Part shown: piece after piece, positions 33,211-41,755 of the stretch | Position numbering within the stretch: the stretch's first letter is position 1 | Layout: each line of letters starts with the position of its first letter | From: Methanobacteriota archaeon | GTDB lineage: Archaea > Thermoplasmatota > Thermoplasmata > Methanomassiliicoccales > Methanomethylophilaceae | Assembly (NCBI GenBank): GCA_023402275.1 | Contig: JAEXCH010000004.1 | Span: 62,001-126,000, forward strand | DNA length: 64,000 nt | Reading direction: 5' to 3' | The notes under the pieces: model-generated | Seen by the model: the letters and a program-made list of their open reading frames with translations, nothing else | Databases searched by the model: none | Told to the model about the DNA's origin: nothing | Translations under genes and position numbers: made by a program

Positions 33211-34356
33211 TCACCTGTCGGTCTCTCCCAGACACATGTCTATCATGGCCATGATGGCGGGAACGTCAGCTATCCTGCTTCCCTGCACCAGCGGTTTGGC
33301 GGCCGATACATTCACAAATATCGGACTACGGACCTTCAACCTATACGGTTTGTCTGTTCCGTCCGACATGAGATACATCATGGATTCTCCTCTCGGGTCC
33401 TCCAATCTGGTGAACGCTCTTCCTGCCGGGACCTTTGACGGTACCTTCAGTCTGTAAGGGGCGTTCTTTCCGATGGCCTTGACCTTCTGCAGCGTCTGTT
33501 TTATTATCTTACAGGACTGGAACATCTCCTCTATCCTTACCATGTATCTTGAATACGAATCCCCGTCATTGAGGACAGGGACCTCGAAGTCCAACTTATC
33601 ATAGTTGTCATAGGGGTCATCGCGGCGTATGTCGAAGTCCACACCGTTTCCTCTCATGGCGGGTCCGGTTATTCCCAGATTGGCGCATGCCTCCCTGGTC
33701 AGTATTCCGGTCCCTTTCATCCTTGAGACAAATATGGATGAGTCATCGATCATCGCGATGATGTCCCACATTGCCTTCTCGAAACGCTCGACGCATCTCA
33801 TGGTATACATTGCGAACTCATCATCGATATCGTTCCTTACTCCTCCGATACGGGGGAAGTTCGTTGTCATCCTTGCACCGCAAAGTCTGACGTTCAGATC
33901 CATGAAGAATTCCCTCTCCCTCATTGACCATAGGAAAACGGTCAGGTTACCGAGATCGGTACCTACTGCCGCCAGCCACATTAGGTGGGATTGGATACGA
34001 CAGATCTCATCTGCCATTACCCTTATGTATTTCGCTTTCTCGGGTATGTCGATGCCCAGCGCCTTCTCCACCGTCATACAGTAGAGGTGGGTGTATGTCA
34101 TGGATGCCGCGTAACAGAGACGGTCCGCCATCGGTATGATCTTTGGATACGTCCTGTTCTCGCACTCCTTCTCCCATCCTCTGTGCAGGTATCCTATGAT
34201 AGGTTCTGCATCTGTCACTATCTCTCCGTCCAGTTGGGCCTTGAGGGTCCAAAGTCCGTGCGAGAAGGGGTGCTGCGGGCCCATGATGACCCACATCTTG
34301 TCCGTGTTAATGGTGGAGGTCTCGGCCTTAATGTCTATAATATCCTTGGACATCAT
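33211..34356 (-). CDS. fpoD: Fpo-like complex subunit D
   Basis: FpoD (NuoD, 49-kDa type) is the former [NiFe]-hydrogenase large subunit, now lining the electron-acceptor site. The protein has 381 residues. The N-terminal GPQHPFSHGLWTLKAQLDGE and GYLHRGWEKECENRTYPK match the family, including the conserved histidine and tyrosine positions. The hydrogenase cysteines are absent, as expected. The C-terminal ADVPAIMAMIDMCLGETDR also fits. It starts with overlapping ATGATG codons inside the fpoC stop. Confidence 0.93.
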   Translation of the reverse strand: MMSKDIIDIKAETSTINTDKMWVIMGPQHPFSHGLWTLKAQLDGEIVTDAEPIIGYLHRGWEKECENRTYPKIIPMADRLCYAASMTYTHLYCMTVEKALGIDIPEKAKYIRVMADEICRIQSHLMWLAAVGTDLGNLTVFLWSMREREFFMDLNVRLCGARMTTNFPRIGGVRNDIDDEFAMYTMRCVERFEKAMWDIIAMIDDSSIFVSRMKGTGILTREACANLGITGPAMRGNGVDFDIRRDDPYDNYDKLDFEVPVLNDGDSYSRYMVRIEEMFQSCKIIKQTLQKVKAIGKNAPYRLKVPSKVPAGRAFTRLEDPRGESMMYLMSDGTDKPYRLKVRSPIFVNVSAAKPLVQGSRIADVPAIMAMIDMCLGETDR

Positions 34357-34823
34357 TCCTGCCCCCTTAGTTTGTATGATTTCCTGAATGGATAGAATTC
34401 GTATGTCTCAGGGGTCAGCAGTCTCTGGAGTTTCGGGTGTCCGTCGAATATCACTCCGAACAACTCGTATGTCTCCCTCTCGTGCCAGTTCCCTCCGACC
34501 CATATGTCCGCAACGGACCTTACATGAAGATCGTCGTTGGGAAGGTCGGTCGTGATCTCTATCATTACTCCGTTGTAATAATTGGTCAGGTGATAGATGA
34601 CCTCTACGCGGTCGATCATGTCGTTACCCATTATGGATGTCGCATGTTCGAAGGACAGGTTGTCGTGTATGTACTTACATAGGTCATAGATGACATCCTT
34701 CTCCACTTTGGCGTAGACTCTCCTCTCCTCGGTCCTTGTGACCTCGACCTTGCCGGGGAATCTTCCGGGAAGGAGACCTGCTATCTCTTGGACCGATGGG
34801 GTCTGATATATTTCGTCAGTCAT
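34353..34823 (-). CDS. fpoC: Fpo-like complex subunit C
   Basis: FpoC (NuoC, 30-kDa type) is a soluble subunit of the peripheral arm, 156 residues with the ATG at 34823. This start follows GGAGG by seven bases and comes two bases after the fpoB stop. The signature DIWVGGNWHERETYELFGVIFDGHP, with core WHERETYELFGV, is diagnostic. A longer frame from 34922 would lie within fpoB and is rejected. C-terminal region RLLTPETYEFYPFRKSY is as in other NuoC proteins. Confidence 0.92.
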   Translation of the reverse strand: MTDEIYQTPSVQEIAGLLPGRFPGKVEVTRTEERRVYAKVEKDVIYDLCKYIHDNLSFEHATSIMGNDMIDRVEVIYHLTNYYNGVMIEITTDLPNDDLHVRSVADIWVGGNWHERETYELFGVIFDGHPKLQRLLTPETYEFYPFRKSYKLRGQE

Positions 34824-34825
34824 GA

Positions 34826-35389
34826 TCAGTCCTCCAGGAATACTCCTCTTCTGAAGTAATCGTTGATCTTCTTCTGCAGGAGCATGAAACCATCTATCAT
34901 GGCGTCCGGTCTTGCCGGGCATCCAGGTATGTATATGTCAACGGGGACTATCTGATCCAGACCCTGTACGGTATTGTATGAATCATACCAAGGACCGCCG
35001 GATATGGCACATTCTCCCATTGCCACCACCCACTTGGGGTTAGGTATCTGCTCATAGAGACGCCTCAGATCGGGGCGTATCTTCTTGGATATCCATCCAT
35101 TGACCAGAAGTATATCGGTCTGTCTCGGGGACGACCTGTATATCATACCATAACGCTCTGCATCGAAACGGGGCGCGGATGATGCGGCCATCTCAAGGGC
35201 GCAGCATGCCAGTCCCCAGTGCAGCGGGTGCATGGAGTTCCTCATAGCCCATGACCATATAGGTCCGGTGAGCTTGTCTACAGTCTTTTTCGTGCCGGCA
35301 GAGAGAAGATCATTGATCATGGCCGAAGACCATGTCATGAACTCATCCTTGCTCATAGCAACAGCATGGGGATAGAGACTCATATCCAT
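34826..35389 (-). CDS. fpoB: Fpo-like complex subunit B
   Basis: FpoB (NuoB) holds the last iron-sulphur cluster (N2 type) before the acceptor site. Cluster ligands are seen in HWGLACCALEM (two adjacent cysteines), MGECAISGGPW and IPGCPARPDAM. With the ATG at 35389 the protein has 187 residues. That start lies behind AAAGGAGG and overlaps the last bases of fpoA. A longer frame reaching 35458 is unlikely. The motif NGWISKKIRPDLRRLYEQIP is typical. Confidence 0.93.
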   Translation of the reverse strand: MDMSLYPHAVAMSKDEFMTWSSAMINDLLSAGTKKTVDKLTGPIWSWAMRNSMHPLHWGLACCALEMAASSAPRFDAERYGMIYRSSPRQTDILLVNGWISKKIRPDLRRLYEQIPNPKWVVAMGECAISGGPWYDSYNTVQGLDQIVPVDIYIPGCPARPDAMIDGFMLLQKKINDYFRRGVFLED

Positions 35390-35742
35390 ACGGTTTCCTC
35401 CTTTTTGAGTGCGTATGCGACTCCGAGAATTAGTATGCTCAAGAACAGAAGCATCCATACGGTCGCCATGGTCGAAAGACCAGAGAAGGCTACGGCCCAG
35501 ATCATAAGGAATGTTGCGACCAGATCAAAGACCACGAAAATAATAGCAAAAGCGTAGTATTGGAATTTGAACTGGACGTGAGCATCCCCAATGGGTTCAG
35601 AACCGCACTCGTATGTATTCTCCATCCACTGAGTAGGCTTTCTCGGTCTAATGAACCTCGAAGTCAGCCATGCCAAAGGTGCGAAGCCGAAGGCCAAAAG
35701 GCCAACGACAACCAATGGTATGTAGGACACAACTAGTGACAT
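35380..35742 (-). CDS. fpoA: Fpo-like complex subunit A
   Basis: FpoA (NuoA/ND3) is a three-helix membrane subunit of 120 residues and the first gene of the operon. The characteristic loop between helices 1 and 2 holds NTYECGSEPIGDAHVQFKFQYY, with core YECGSEPIGDA including the conserved cysteine. The order fpoA-B-C-D-H-I-J-J-K-L-M-N matches methanogen fpo operons. The ATG at 35742 sits about 28 bases after a strong TATA element, so the transcript is probably leaderless or nearly so. Confidence 0.93.
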   Translation of the reverse strand: MSLVVSYIPLVVVGLLAFGFAPLAWLTSRFIRPRKPTQWMENTYECGSEPIGDAHVQFKFQYYAFAIIFVVFDLVATFLMIWAVAFSGLSTMATVWMLLFLSILILGVAYALKKEETVWI

Positions 35743-35760
35743 TAAGGTTTCGCATGCCTT

Positions 35761-35776
35761 CTTTAATATATAATGT
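35761..35776 (-). promoter_or_regulatory. TATA box of the fpo operon
   Basis: The minus-strand sequence ACATTATATATTAAAG contains an archaeal TATA box centred near 35769, about 28 bases before the fpoA ATG. It would drive at least the twelve fpo frames. Confidence 0.55.
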
Positions 35777-35799
35777 TTGCAGACGCGCGCTCGTCATTC

Positions 35800-35808
35800 T
35801 TTATAAAT
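35800..35808 (+). promoter_or_regulatory. TATA box of proC
   Basis: TTTATAAAT lies about 55 bases before the proC ATG and is divergent from the fpo promoter. Transcription would begin near 35830. Confidence 0.5.
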
Positions 35809-35858
35809 GGCTATTCGATGTTTTATTACTCACGACCGCTTTACGGAGTTGGATAGAT

Positions 35859-36665
35859 ATGTCAGCGAAAATAGGTTTCATCGGTGCCGGAAGGATGGCA
35901 GAGGCAATGATCAAGGGCTTGCTCTTCCAAGAGTTGTACACAGAAGAGGAGATAATCGCCTGTGCCCCCAGCAAAGAGACCCGTGAACGGGTAGCCAGCA
36001 ATCTAGGGATAACCATGTATGAGAACGCATCGGAGGTCGCTTCCAGAACGGATGTCCTTGTTCTTGCTATCAAGCCCAAGCTCATATCCGGTCTGTTCGA
36101 GGATGAGGGATTGGCATTGGGATCCCGGCATCTGTTGATCAGCATAGCCGCCGGGATCAGGATAAGTGCTTTAGAATCATATGTGCCAGACACACGAATT
36201 GTGAGGGTTATGCCCAATCATTGCTGCATGGTAATGGAGGGTGCATCCGGATTTTCAAGAGGAAACAGGGCCACAGATGAGGATATGGAGACCGTTTACG
36301 AGATATTATCATCGATAGGGTTGGCGATAGAGGTCGCAGAGGAGGATCTTGACGCAGTCACTGGGGTCTGCGGAAGCTCCCCCGCATTCATGTACATGTT
36401 CGCCGAGGCCATAGCCAAGGTCGGTGCTGAGAACGGCCTTTCCGAGGACATAGCATTAGAATTTGCGGCCCAATCTATGGTGGGGGCGGGAAGGATGATG
36501 CTCGAGACAGGGATGAGTCCGAAGGAGCTTGTTGACAGCGTCTGTTCTCCCGGAGGGACCACCATAGAGGGAGTGAAGGTCTTGGAGGACAGGGGTTTCG
36601 ACAAGACCGTTCAAGAATCGATAAGGGCCGTGATCAAGAAGTCTAGGTCGATGGGCAGCAGCTGA
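35859..36665 (+). CDS. proC: Pyrroline-5-carboxylate reductase
   Basis: ProC makes proline from pyrroline 5-carboxylate with NAD(P)H. The protein of 268 residues starts at ATG 35859 with the nucleotide-binding motif IGFIGAGRMAEAMIKG. The C-terminal family signature SVCSPGGTTIEGVKVLEDRG, core SPGGTTIEG, and the helical dimerisation region GVCGSSPAFMYMFAEAI are present. Upstream frame extension to 35670 crosses the promoter and is rejected. It is divergent from the fpo operon and convergent with a radical SAM gene. Confidence 0.93.
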   Translation: MSAKIGFIGAGRMAEAMIKGLLFQELYTEEEIIACAPSKETRERVASNLGITMYENASEVASRTDVLVLAIKPKLISGLFEDEGLALGSRHLLISIAAGIRISALESYVPDTRIVRVMPNHCCMVMEGASGFSRGNRATDEDMETVYEILSSIGLAIEVAEEDLDAVTGVCGSSPAFMYMFAEAIAKVGAENGLSEDIALEFAAQSMVGAGRMMLETGMSPKELVDSVCSPGGTTIEGVKVLEDRGFDKTVQESIRAVIKKSRSMGSS

Positions 36666-36690
36666 TACCGCCCTATCTTCATTTCTATTA

Positions 36691-38415
36691 TTACCTTATA
36701 ATAGAGCGCAACAACCCTCGTACGACACGAGGGGAGTTCCTCCATATCGAACCCGCATCCCAATCGAGATTGTTCTTATCGCATACGGTGGAGTTCATCA
36801 GGCTTACGCCCTCCGCCTTGATATCCCATAGTCTTGATTCCCTTTCCTCTTGGTCGGATATAAGCATTATCTCATCCACCCTGTGCATGAGCGAACGGGC
36901 GATCTCCGCCCTCTCGATCCTATTGTCCATGACCTCCTTGGATATCCTTGATGATTCGAACTCCATCCTTGCAAGTTCTATACCTGCATCATAGGACGTC
37001 TCCGCTATCATGTCCCTGTCCATCCATTTTGTCTCATATGACAGAACATGTTTCCACGAGGGATTCTCAAGCAGCCTCTTATGTTCCTCCAACGTTCTGG
37101 CGAAGAATCTGTATCCCCATTTTTCGGGTTCCTCGAACACCCTGCTTCCTGGATCTACAAAAGGTGCGAAGGGTGCATTGTAGATGAATAGATCATCATC
37201 CTTATCGACAAGCCCCCACAATTTCTTTGATATCTTTGCGCTCTCGATCGCCGATTCCCTGGTCTGGAATGGAAGACCCGTCATGTAGAACAGATCGAAT
37301 CTGCTGCAACCATTCCTGAATGCAGATGACAGAGAATGCTCTATAGCTTCGTTGGAATATCCTTTACCGAGAGGGAACCTGACCGATTCATCATGGGAAT
37401 CAGGAGAGAACTCTATGCTCCATCCTCCTTCGAATGCCTTGTCCAACATGCTGAAGTATTCATCCCCTGCTCCGTTGAAAAGTTCCACTACCACATGATT
37501 CTCTATCCCTCTGTCCTTGACCTCTTTCAGGAATCTTTCGGCATATCCCATGCTGTGTTGTCTGAGGTCGCCGACGATGAATATCGGGGTGTCAAGATAG
37601 CTCTGGATGGTCTCCATGTCCTCGGCAAGCTTCTCAGGACTTCTGTATGCAGGTGCCTTCCTGCATGCTACCTTGCCGTTGGCGAAGTTGGACCCTCCGC
37701 ATTCCGCACAGTTTAATGAACAACCCCTTACCGTGAACACCGATGTCAATGGTAATTTGTCCCAACCGAACCATGGCAGTGCTCCTTTTATGTCCATGTG
37801 TTTCAGGACATTCTTTATCATAGTCCCATAATCGAATTTTATATCGTCCAGTGTCTCAAGGGAGTAGGTTATGCCGTTATTGTGTACCTTTCCGTTATCA
37901 TCCTTCCAGACAAGATTTGGGACGGTAGAGAGGTCCTTCCCTTCCTTCAGGGCGTTCATCATCATGACCGTCGGCTCCTCTGTTGTATCCCCTCTCATGA
38001 CCAGATCTATCTCCGGAAGGTTGATCAGTTCCTCCCAGAAATAGGAGGATGTGAACCCTCCCACCTCGACCTTGGAGTCAGGATGATATTTCTTTACGAG
38101 TTTTGCTATCTCCGTTGCCCCATGTACATGCGGCATCCAGTGGAGGTCGATCGCGAAGACATCCGCATTCAGCGACCTTATCCTCTTCTCCACGTCGAAC
38201 TTATCGTCCTGGAGCATCTGCACCGCAAGGTTAACGATCCTTGTCTTGAAACCCGCGGCTTCCAGATGAGAGGATATTGTCATGAAACCGATGGGATACA
38301 TCTCGAACACAGGTGACGAAGGGATAACATCGCTTACAGGCCCATAGAATATGGGTTTCTTCCTGAAGTCATAAACGCTGGGCGCATGCATGAATATGAC
38401 GTCTGAACGTGCCAT
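36691..38415 (-). CDS. B12-binding-domain radical SAM protein (Ta0216-like)
   Basis: The 574-residue protein has an N-terminal cobalamin-binding-type Rossmann domain (residues about 1-150) and a radical SAM domain. The three iron-sulphur cysteines are in VRGCSLNCAECGGSN near residue 235, in a CxxxCxxC arrangement. I believe it matches the Thermoplasma Ta0216 family, whose function is not known to me. Adjacent genes encode UppS and a methanogenesis-marker-11-like protein, all on one strand; uppS and this gene almost overlap. The usual cobalamin-ligand motif DxHxxG is not clear here; IDLHWMPHVHG is the nearest sequence. The start at ATG 38415 follows GGTGAG. Confidence 0.85.
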   Translation of the reverse strand: MARSDVIFMHAPSVYDFRKKPIFYGPVSDVIPSSPVFEMYPIGFMTISSHLEAAGFKTRIVNLAVQMLQDDKFDVEKRIRSLNADVFAIDLHWMPHVHGATEIAKLVKKYHPDSKVEVGGFTSSYFWEELINLPEIDLVMRGDTTEEPTVMMMNALKEGKDLSTVPNLVWKDDNGKVHNNGITYSLETLDDIKFDYGTMIKNVLKHMDIKGALPWFGWDKLPLTSVFTVRGCSLNCAECGGSNFANGKVACRKAPAYRSPEKLAEDMETIQSYLDTPIFIVGDLRQHSMGYAERFLKEVKDRGIENHVVVELFNGAGDEYFSMLDKAFEGGWSIEFSPDSHDESVRFPLGKGYSNEAIEHSLSSAFRNGCSRFDLFYMTGLPFQTRESAIESAKISKKLWGLVDKDDDLFIYNAPFAPFVDPGSRVFEEPEKWGYRFFARTLEEHKRLLENPSWKHVLSYETKWMDRDMIAETSYDAGIELARMEFESSRISKEVMDNRIERAEIARSLMHRVDEIMLISDQEERESRLWDIKAEGVSLMNSTVCDKNNLDWDAGSIWRNSPRVVRGLLRSIIR

Positions 38416-38416
38416 C

Positions 38417-39196
38417 TCACTCACCGTAGCGTCTTACCCTCTGTTGGTACGATCTTATCGCCCTGAGGAAATCTATGTATCTGAATCCCGGCCAATATAC
38501 ATCCGTGAAGTATAATTCCGAATATGCCAGCTGCCAAAGCAGGAAATTGGACATCCTTACCTCTCCGGATGTCCTCAGTATCAGATCTGGATCGGGAAGT
38601 TCGGAGGTGTACAGATGTTCCGAGAACGTCTTCTCCGATATGTCGTTTACATCGAGTTCATGATCTGCGACCTTCCTTGCTATATCCTTTACCGCGGACA
38701 GTATCTCCTGTCTGCTCCCATAGGCCATTGCAACATTGAAACTGTAGTCAGTGTATGATGATGTCCTCTCATCAGCATATCTTATGGCCTCCCTTACGCT
38801 TTCAGGCAGGGTGGAATGGTCTCCGAAAACCCTTATTCTGACCTTATTATCATGGATCTTCTTATGGTCCGCCATCCTGTAAAGGGCGGCCTCCGATAGA
38901 TCCATAAGGAAATCCACTTCCTCCTTGTCCCTCTTGAAGTTCTCTGTCGAGAATGCATACACCGTGACGTATTGTATCTTGAGACGGAGACACCAATCAA
39001 GCATCTCCTCTATCTTCTCTTCGCCCTTCTTGTGGCCGTCATTACTGTCACTGTTCATTATCTCGTTGGCGTATCTTCTGTTACCGTCCATTATCATGGC
39101 GATATGCCGAGGCATCGGACCTTCCAGGATCTCCTTCTCCAGCTCTCTCTCGTATCTTGAGTATGCTGTTCTCGAGAGTATCTTGGGAAATCTCAT
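38417..39196 (-). CDS. uppS: Z-type (cis) polyprenyl diphosphate synthase UppS
   Basis: This cis-prenyltransferase builds the long dolichol-like lipid carrier used for glycan and protein glycosylation; archaeal members prefer geranylgeranyl diphosphate. The 259-residue protein shows the catalytic Asp in HIAMIMDGNRRYA, VTVYAFSTENFKR, and the C-terminal RTSGEVRMSNFLLWQLAYSEL with PDLILRTSGE, which bind the diphosphates. An internal insertion (NSDSNDGHKKGEEKI) is within the normal variable region. It precedes the radical SAM gene. Confidence 0.93.
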   Translation of the reverse strand: MRFPKILSRTAYSRYERELEKEILEGPMPRHIAMIMDGNRRYANEIMNSDSNDGHKKGEEKIEEMLDWCLRLKIQYVTVYAFSTENFKRDKEEVDFLMDLSEAALYRMADHKKIHDNKVRIRVFGDHSTLPESVREAIRYADERTSSYTDYSFNVAMAYGSRQEILSAVKDIARKVADHELDVNDISEKTFSEHLYTSELPDPDLILRTSGEVRMSNFLLWQLAYSELYFTDVYWPGFRYIDFLRAIRSYQQRVRRYGE

Positions 39197-39200
39197 GGGA

Positions 39201-40151
39201 TCACTTGAAATCTTCAGGTATTCCTGCTGCCTCGCCCCCCATGTCGAAGCAGCCTATCGCGGCAACGGCGCCTATGGCGCCTTTCATTCCAGTTACGCTT
39301 ATGATCTGCACTCCATTCTCCTCTGCCGCCGTTATAGCATCGTCCTCTGTGAGGAGTTCGGTCTTTGCCCTGATGCCGTATCCCTTCAAGGAATCGGGTA
39401 TGCTCAGACCTTTGAAGACGGTCATTACGGAATCCTCAGAGAAGGATTCATTCTTGATGAAATCCCTGCAATATTCAATGAGTGCTGGTATCTCCTCTTC
39501 CTTTACAGCGAACGATACCGCCGTCGAACAACAGTTCGTTGTTTTGTTGGGGACCTTGGGATTCAGTTGTATTATCTTGTGATCTATGAATCTGCCGACC
39601 GGAGTGTTGTTGCCCATCTTCAGTGCAGTGACCCAGGATGCGCCATTCTCTTTGGTGTCGGTATCATCTATGCCGATGATCACCCTGACCATCTTGTGTG
39701 TTATTATATCGACATGAGCAATGTGGGCACCGCCGATCTTGAAATCATCAGGGTATTCTGTCTGGATCACGTCGGAACATTGTGCTATACAGGCGCCTAT
39801 CCCAACGGTGGCACCTGCAATTCCGTACCATGTAGTCCTAACTCTGTCCCCTTCGACCTTCAAAGCAGCGAGTCCTTGACCTCCGACATGTTCGGAAACC
39901 GGGCCAAAACTCAATTCCTCCTCGCCGATCTTTACATCCATTATCAGGGTCTGGCCTTCCATCCTTATGTTCTTGATTACCCCGCCTGATCTCTTCCTGT
40001 TGACCACATCCCATTCTCCGGGTCCTTTCGAGATGCATTTCTCGACTATCTGGGCAACTCCTTTCTCCTCATCCACCATTGTGAGGAATCCCTGACAGAA
40101 CAACTTACCATACTTTTCCATTACCTGGTCCGGTCTTAGGATCTGGACCAT
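39201..40151 (-). CDS. Methanogenesis marker protein 11-like (IGIDDTD protein)
   Basis: The 316-residue protein has a C-terminal half similar to the TiaS/DUF1743 fold, with the phosphate-binding-like VIIGIDDTDTKENGASW near residue 165, NPKVPNKTTNCCSTAV and SIPDSLKGYGIRAKTEL. Its N-terminal half differs from TiaS: no OB or zinc ribbon domains are seen, and a glycine-rich stretch YGIAGATVGIGACIAQCSD is present. From memory, methanogenesis marker protein 11 has this architecture. Its function is unknown; relation to an ATP-using tRNA-modifying enzyme suggests RNA or nucleotide chemistry. The start at 40151 follows GAGGAGTG, which also contains the kptA stop. Confidence 0.75.
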   Translation of the reverse strand: MVQILRPDQVMEKYGKLFCQGFLTMVDEEKGVAQIVEKCISKGPGEWDVVNRKRSGGVIKNIRMEGQTLIMDVKIGEEELSFGPVSEHVGGQGLAALKVEGDRVRTTWYGIAGATVGIGACIAQCSDVIQTEYPDDFKIGGAHIAHVDIITHKMVRVIIGIDDTDTKENGASWVTALKMGNNTPVGRFIDHKIIQLNPKVPNKTTNCCSTAVSFAVKEEEIPALIEYCRDFIKNESFSEDSVMTVFKGLSIPDSLKGYGIRAKTELLTEDDAITAAEENGVQIISVTGMKGAIGAVAAIGCFDMGGEAAGIPEDFK

Positions 40152-40153
40152 CT

Positions 40154-40810
40154 TCACTCCTCATCTTCCTCGGAGTCTTCTGCCTCTTCGGCTATATACA
40201 TGAACTCTGAAGGGACCTGGTCGCAGAGATACACGGTCTTTGCGGCCTTTCCGATCTCGATGCCTGCATCTATGCAGCCGACGGTATCGATCGCCAGGAT
40301 TATCGGCTCTTCCACTCTTACCGAACCGGCCTTGACAGCATCACTGTATGTCCTTGAAAGATGGACCATCGCCCTGTCTGAAGGGAACAGTCCTGCTTCG
40401 AGTATTGTCGCGCATTCCTCTTCGGTGGTCGGATAGAAAAGTACCTCCGGGATGTCATCGATCGGCAGTCTGAGACTCAATTCTATCGTATGGCCGTATG
40501 TTGCCCTTACGTCAGAACCCGATATCTGATACCTTCCTTTTGGGTCCGTCTCGACCATCGCCTCTATGTGATGTGTCCTGAGCCATTTCATACGCGGATT
40601 CTTGGATTTCATGACCGCAACGATATCCCTCATATCAACGAATCCCTGATCGTCCATATCGAGATCGAACTTACCGTGTCTCAGTATTCCTGCCATCGTC
40701 CTTCCGAGCTTCTCAACTTCGTAATCGCTCATCAGGAACTTTCCTTCCTCTCCGCAGATAGGACAATACTCCCCACGGAAATATCCGTGGTCCTCGCACT
40801 CCCTCATCAT
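40154..40810 (-). CDS. RNA 2'-phosphotransferase KptA/Tpt1 with zinc-ribbon N-terminus
   Basis: Tpt1-type enzymes move an internal RNA 2'-phosphate to NAD+. The 218-residue protein has an extra N-terminal zinc-binding segment, CEDHGYFRGEYCPICG, before the catalytic region. Core motifs are MAGILRHG with the conserved arginine and histidine, RYQISGSDVRATYGHT, and MVHLSRTYSDAVKAG. The acidic tail EEAEDSEEDEE is unusual. Archaea lack the yeast-type tRNA ligation that leaves 2'-phosphates, so the true substrate is unclear. It has a good GGTGATC ribosome-binding site and overlaps the marker-11-like gene region by two bases of spacer. Confidence 0.88.
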   Translation of the reverse strand: MMRECEDHGYFRGEYCPICGEEGKFLMSDYEVEKLGRTMAGILRHGKFDLDMDDQGFVDMRDIVAVMKSKNPRMKWLRTHHIEAMVETDPKGRYQISGSDVRATYGHTIELSLRLPIDDIPEVLFYPTTEEECATILEAGLFPSDRAMVHLSRTYSDAVKAGSVRVEEPIILAIDTVGCIDAGIEIGKAAKTVYLCDQVPSEFMYIAEEAEDSEEDEE

Positions 40811-40814
40811 TTGA

Positions 40815-41702
40815 TCACCTTGATTTTGCAGCCTTCTCAGCGGCTGCCACCGTATTTGCCATGAGCATGCATATCGTCATGGGCCCTACTCCACCCGGCA
40901 CTGGTGATATTGCAGAGGTCTTCTCCTTCACATTATCGAAATCCACATCCCCTACGAGACGGGATCCTTTAGGAGAGTCAGGATCATCGATCCTGTTCGT
41001 CCCTACATCTATCACAACTGCACCTTCCTTTACCATATCCTTTGTTACGAAGTTGGGTTTTCCCATGGCAACGATAAGAATATCCGCCTGTCTGGTAATC
41101 CCAGGCAGGTCCTTGGTCCTTGAATGGACCACTGTGACGGTCGAATCCGCACCTTCCCCCTTCTGCATCATCATTGCGGCCATCGGTTTCCCGACGATGT
41201 TGCTTCTTCCGACAACGACCACATGCTTCCCTTTGGTTTCGATCCCGGACCTTATCAGCATCTGTTGTACGCCGGCAGGGGTCGCAGGAAGGAATTCGGG
41301 CTCGCCGATGAGCATCTTACCGACATTGACAGGATGGAAACAATCCACATCCTTGCCTGGATCGATGGCATTTATTACAGCCTTCTCATCGATGTGTGAG
41401 GGAAGAGGCAACTGTATCAGGAATCCGTGTATGGAACTGTCGTTATTGAGTTCATCCACCTTTTTCAGAAGTTCTTCCTGAGTTGTATCCTCCGGCAGCA
41501 CCATGGTCACAGAATGCATTCCGAGCTCCTCGCATTTCTTGCCTTTCATCCTAACATAGACCTGGGATGCTGGATCCTCACCCACAAGAACGACCGCCAG
41601 ACCGGGTATCGTTCCTTTGGATCTCATGGATTCTATCCTTTCTCTAAGTTCCGAGTATATGCTTTCGGAGACTGTCTTCCCAAGTATCAGTTCGGAGCTC
41701 AA
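40815..41702 (-). CDS. folD: Methylene-tetrahydrofolate dehydrogenase/cyclohydrolase
   Basis: FolD interconverts methylene- and formyl-tetrahydrofolate using NADP+. The 295-residue protein has the catalytic lysine in YVRMKGKKCEELGM, the folate-side GFLIQLPLPSHID and the NADP loop VVVGRSNIVGKPMAAMM. A C-terminal GGVGPMTICMLMANTV is the family end signature. I prefer a TTG start at 41702 after AGGTGA; a TTG at 41717 is alternative, but a TATA-like element at 41733-41746 places the transcript start close to it. Folate-based one-carbon metabolism is separate from methanopterin pathways, and PurH at 58333 needs formyl-folate. Confidence 0.93.
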   Translation of the reverse strand: MSSELILGKTVSESIYSELRERIESMRSKGTIPGLAVVLVGEDPASQVYVRMKGKKCEELGMHSVTMVLPEDTTQEELLKKVDELNNDSSIHGFLIQLPLPSHIDEKAVINAIDPGKDVDCFHPVNVGKMLIGEPEFLPATPAGVQQMLIRSGIETKGKHVVVVGRSNIVGKPMAAMMMQKGEGADSTVTVVHSRTKDLPGITRQADILIVAMGKPNFVTKDMVKEGAVVIDVGTNRIDDPDSPKGSRLVGDVDFDNVKEKTSAISPVPGGVGPMTICMLMANTVAAAEKAAKSR

Positions 41703-41755
41703 AACGTCACCTAACAATCGAAAGCCACTCTATTATATTATATTAGCGAGTGGAC

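Noticed and set aside
38925..39989. A 354-codon open frame on the plus strand
   Set aside because: It lies antisense to uppS and the marker-11-like gene, both with clear family motifs. Its product has no recognisable motif and a codon pattern expected from a mirror frame.
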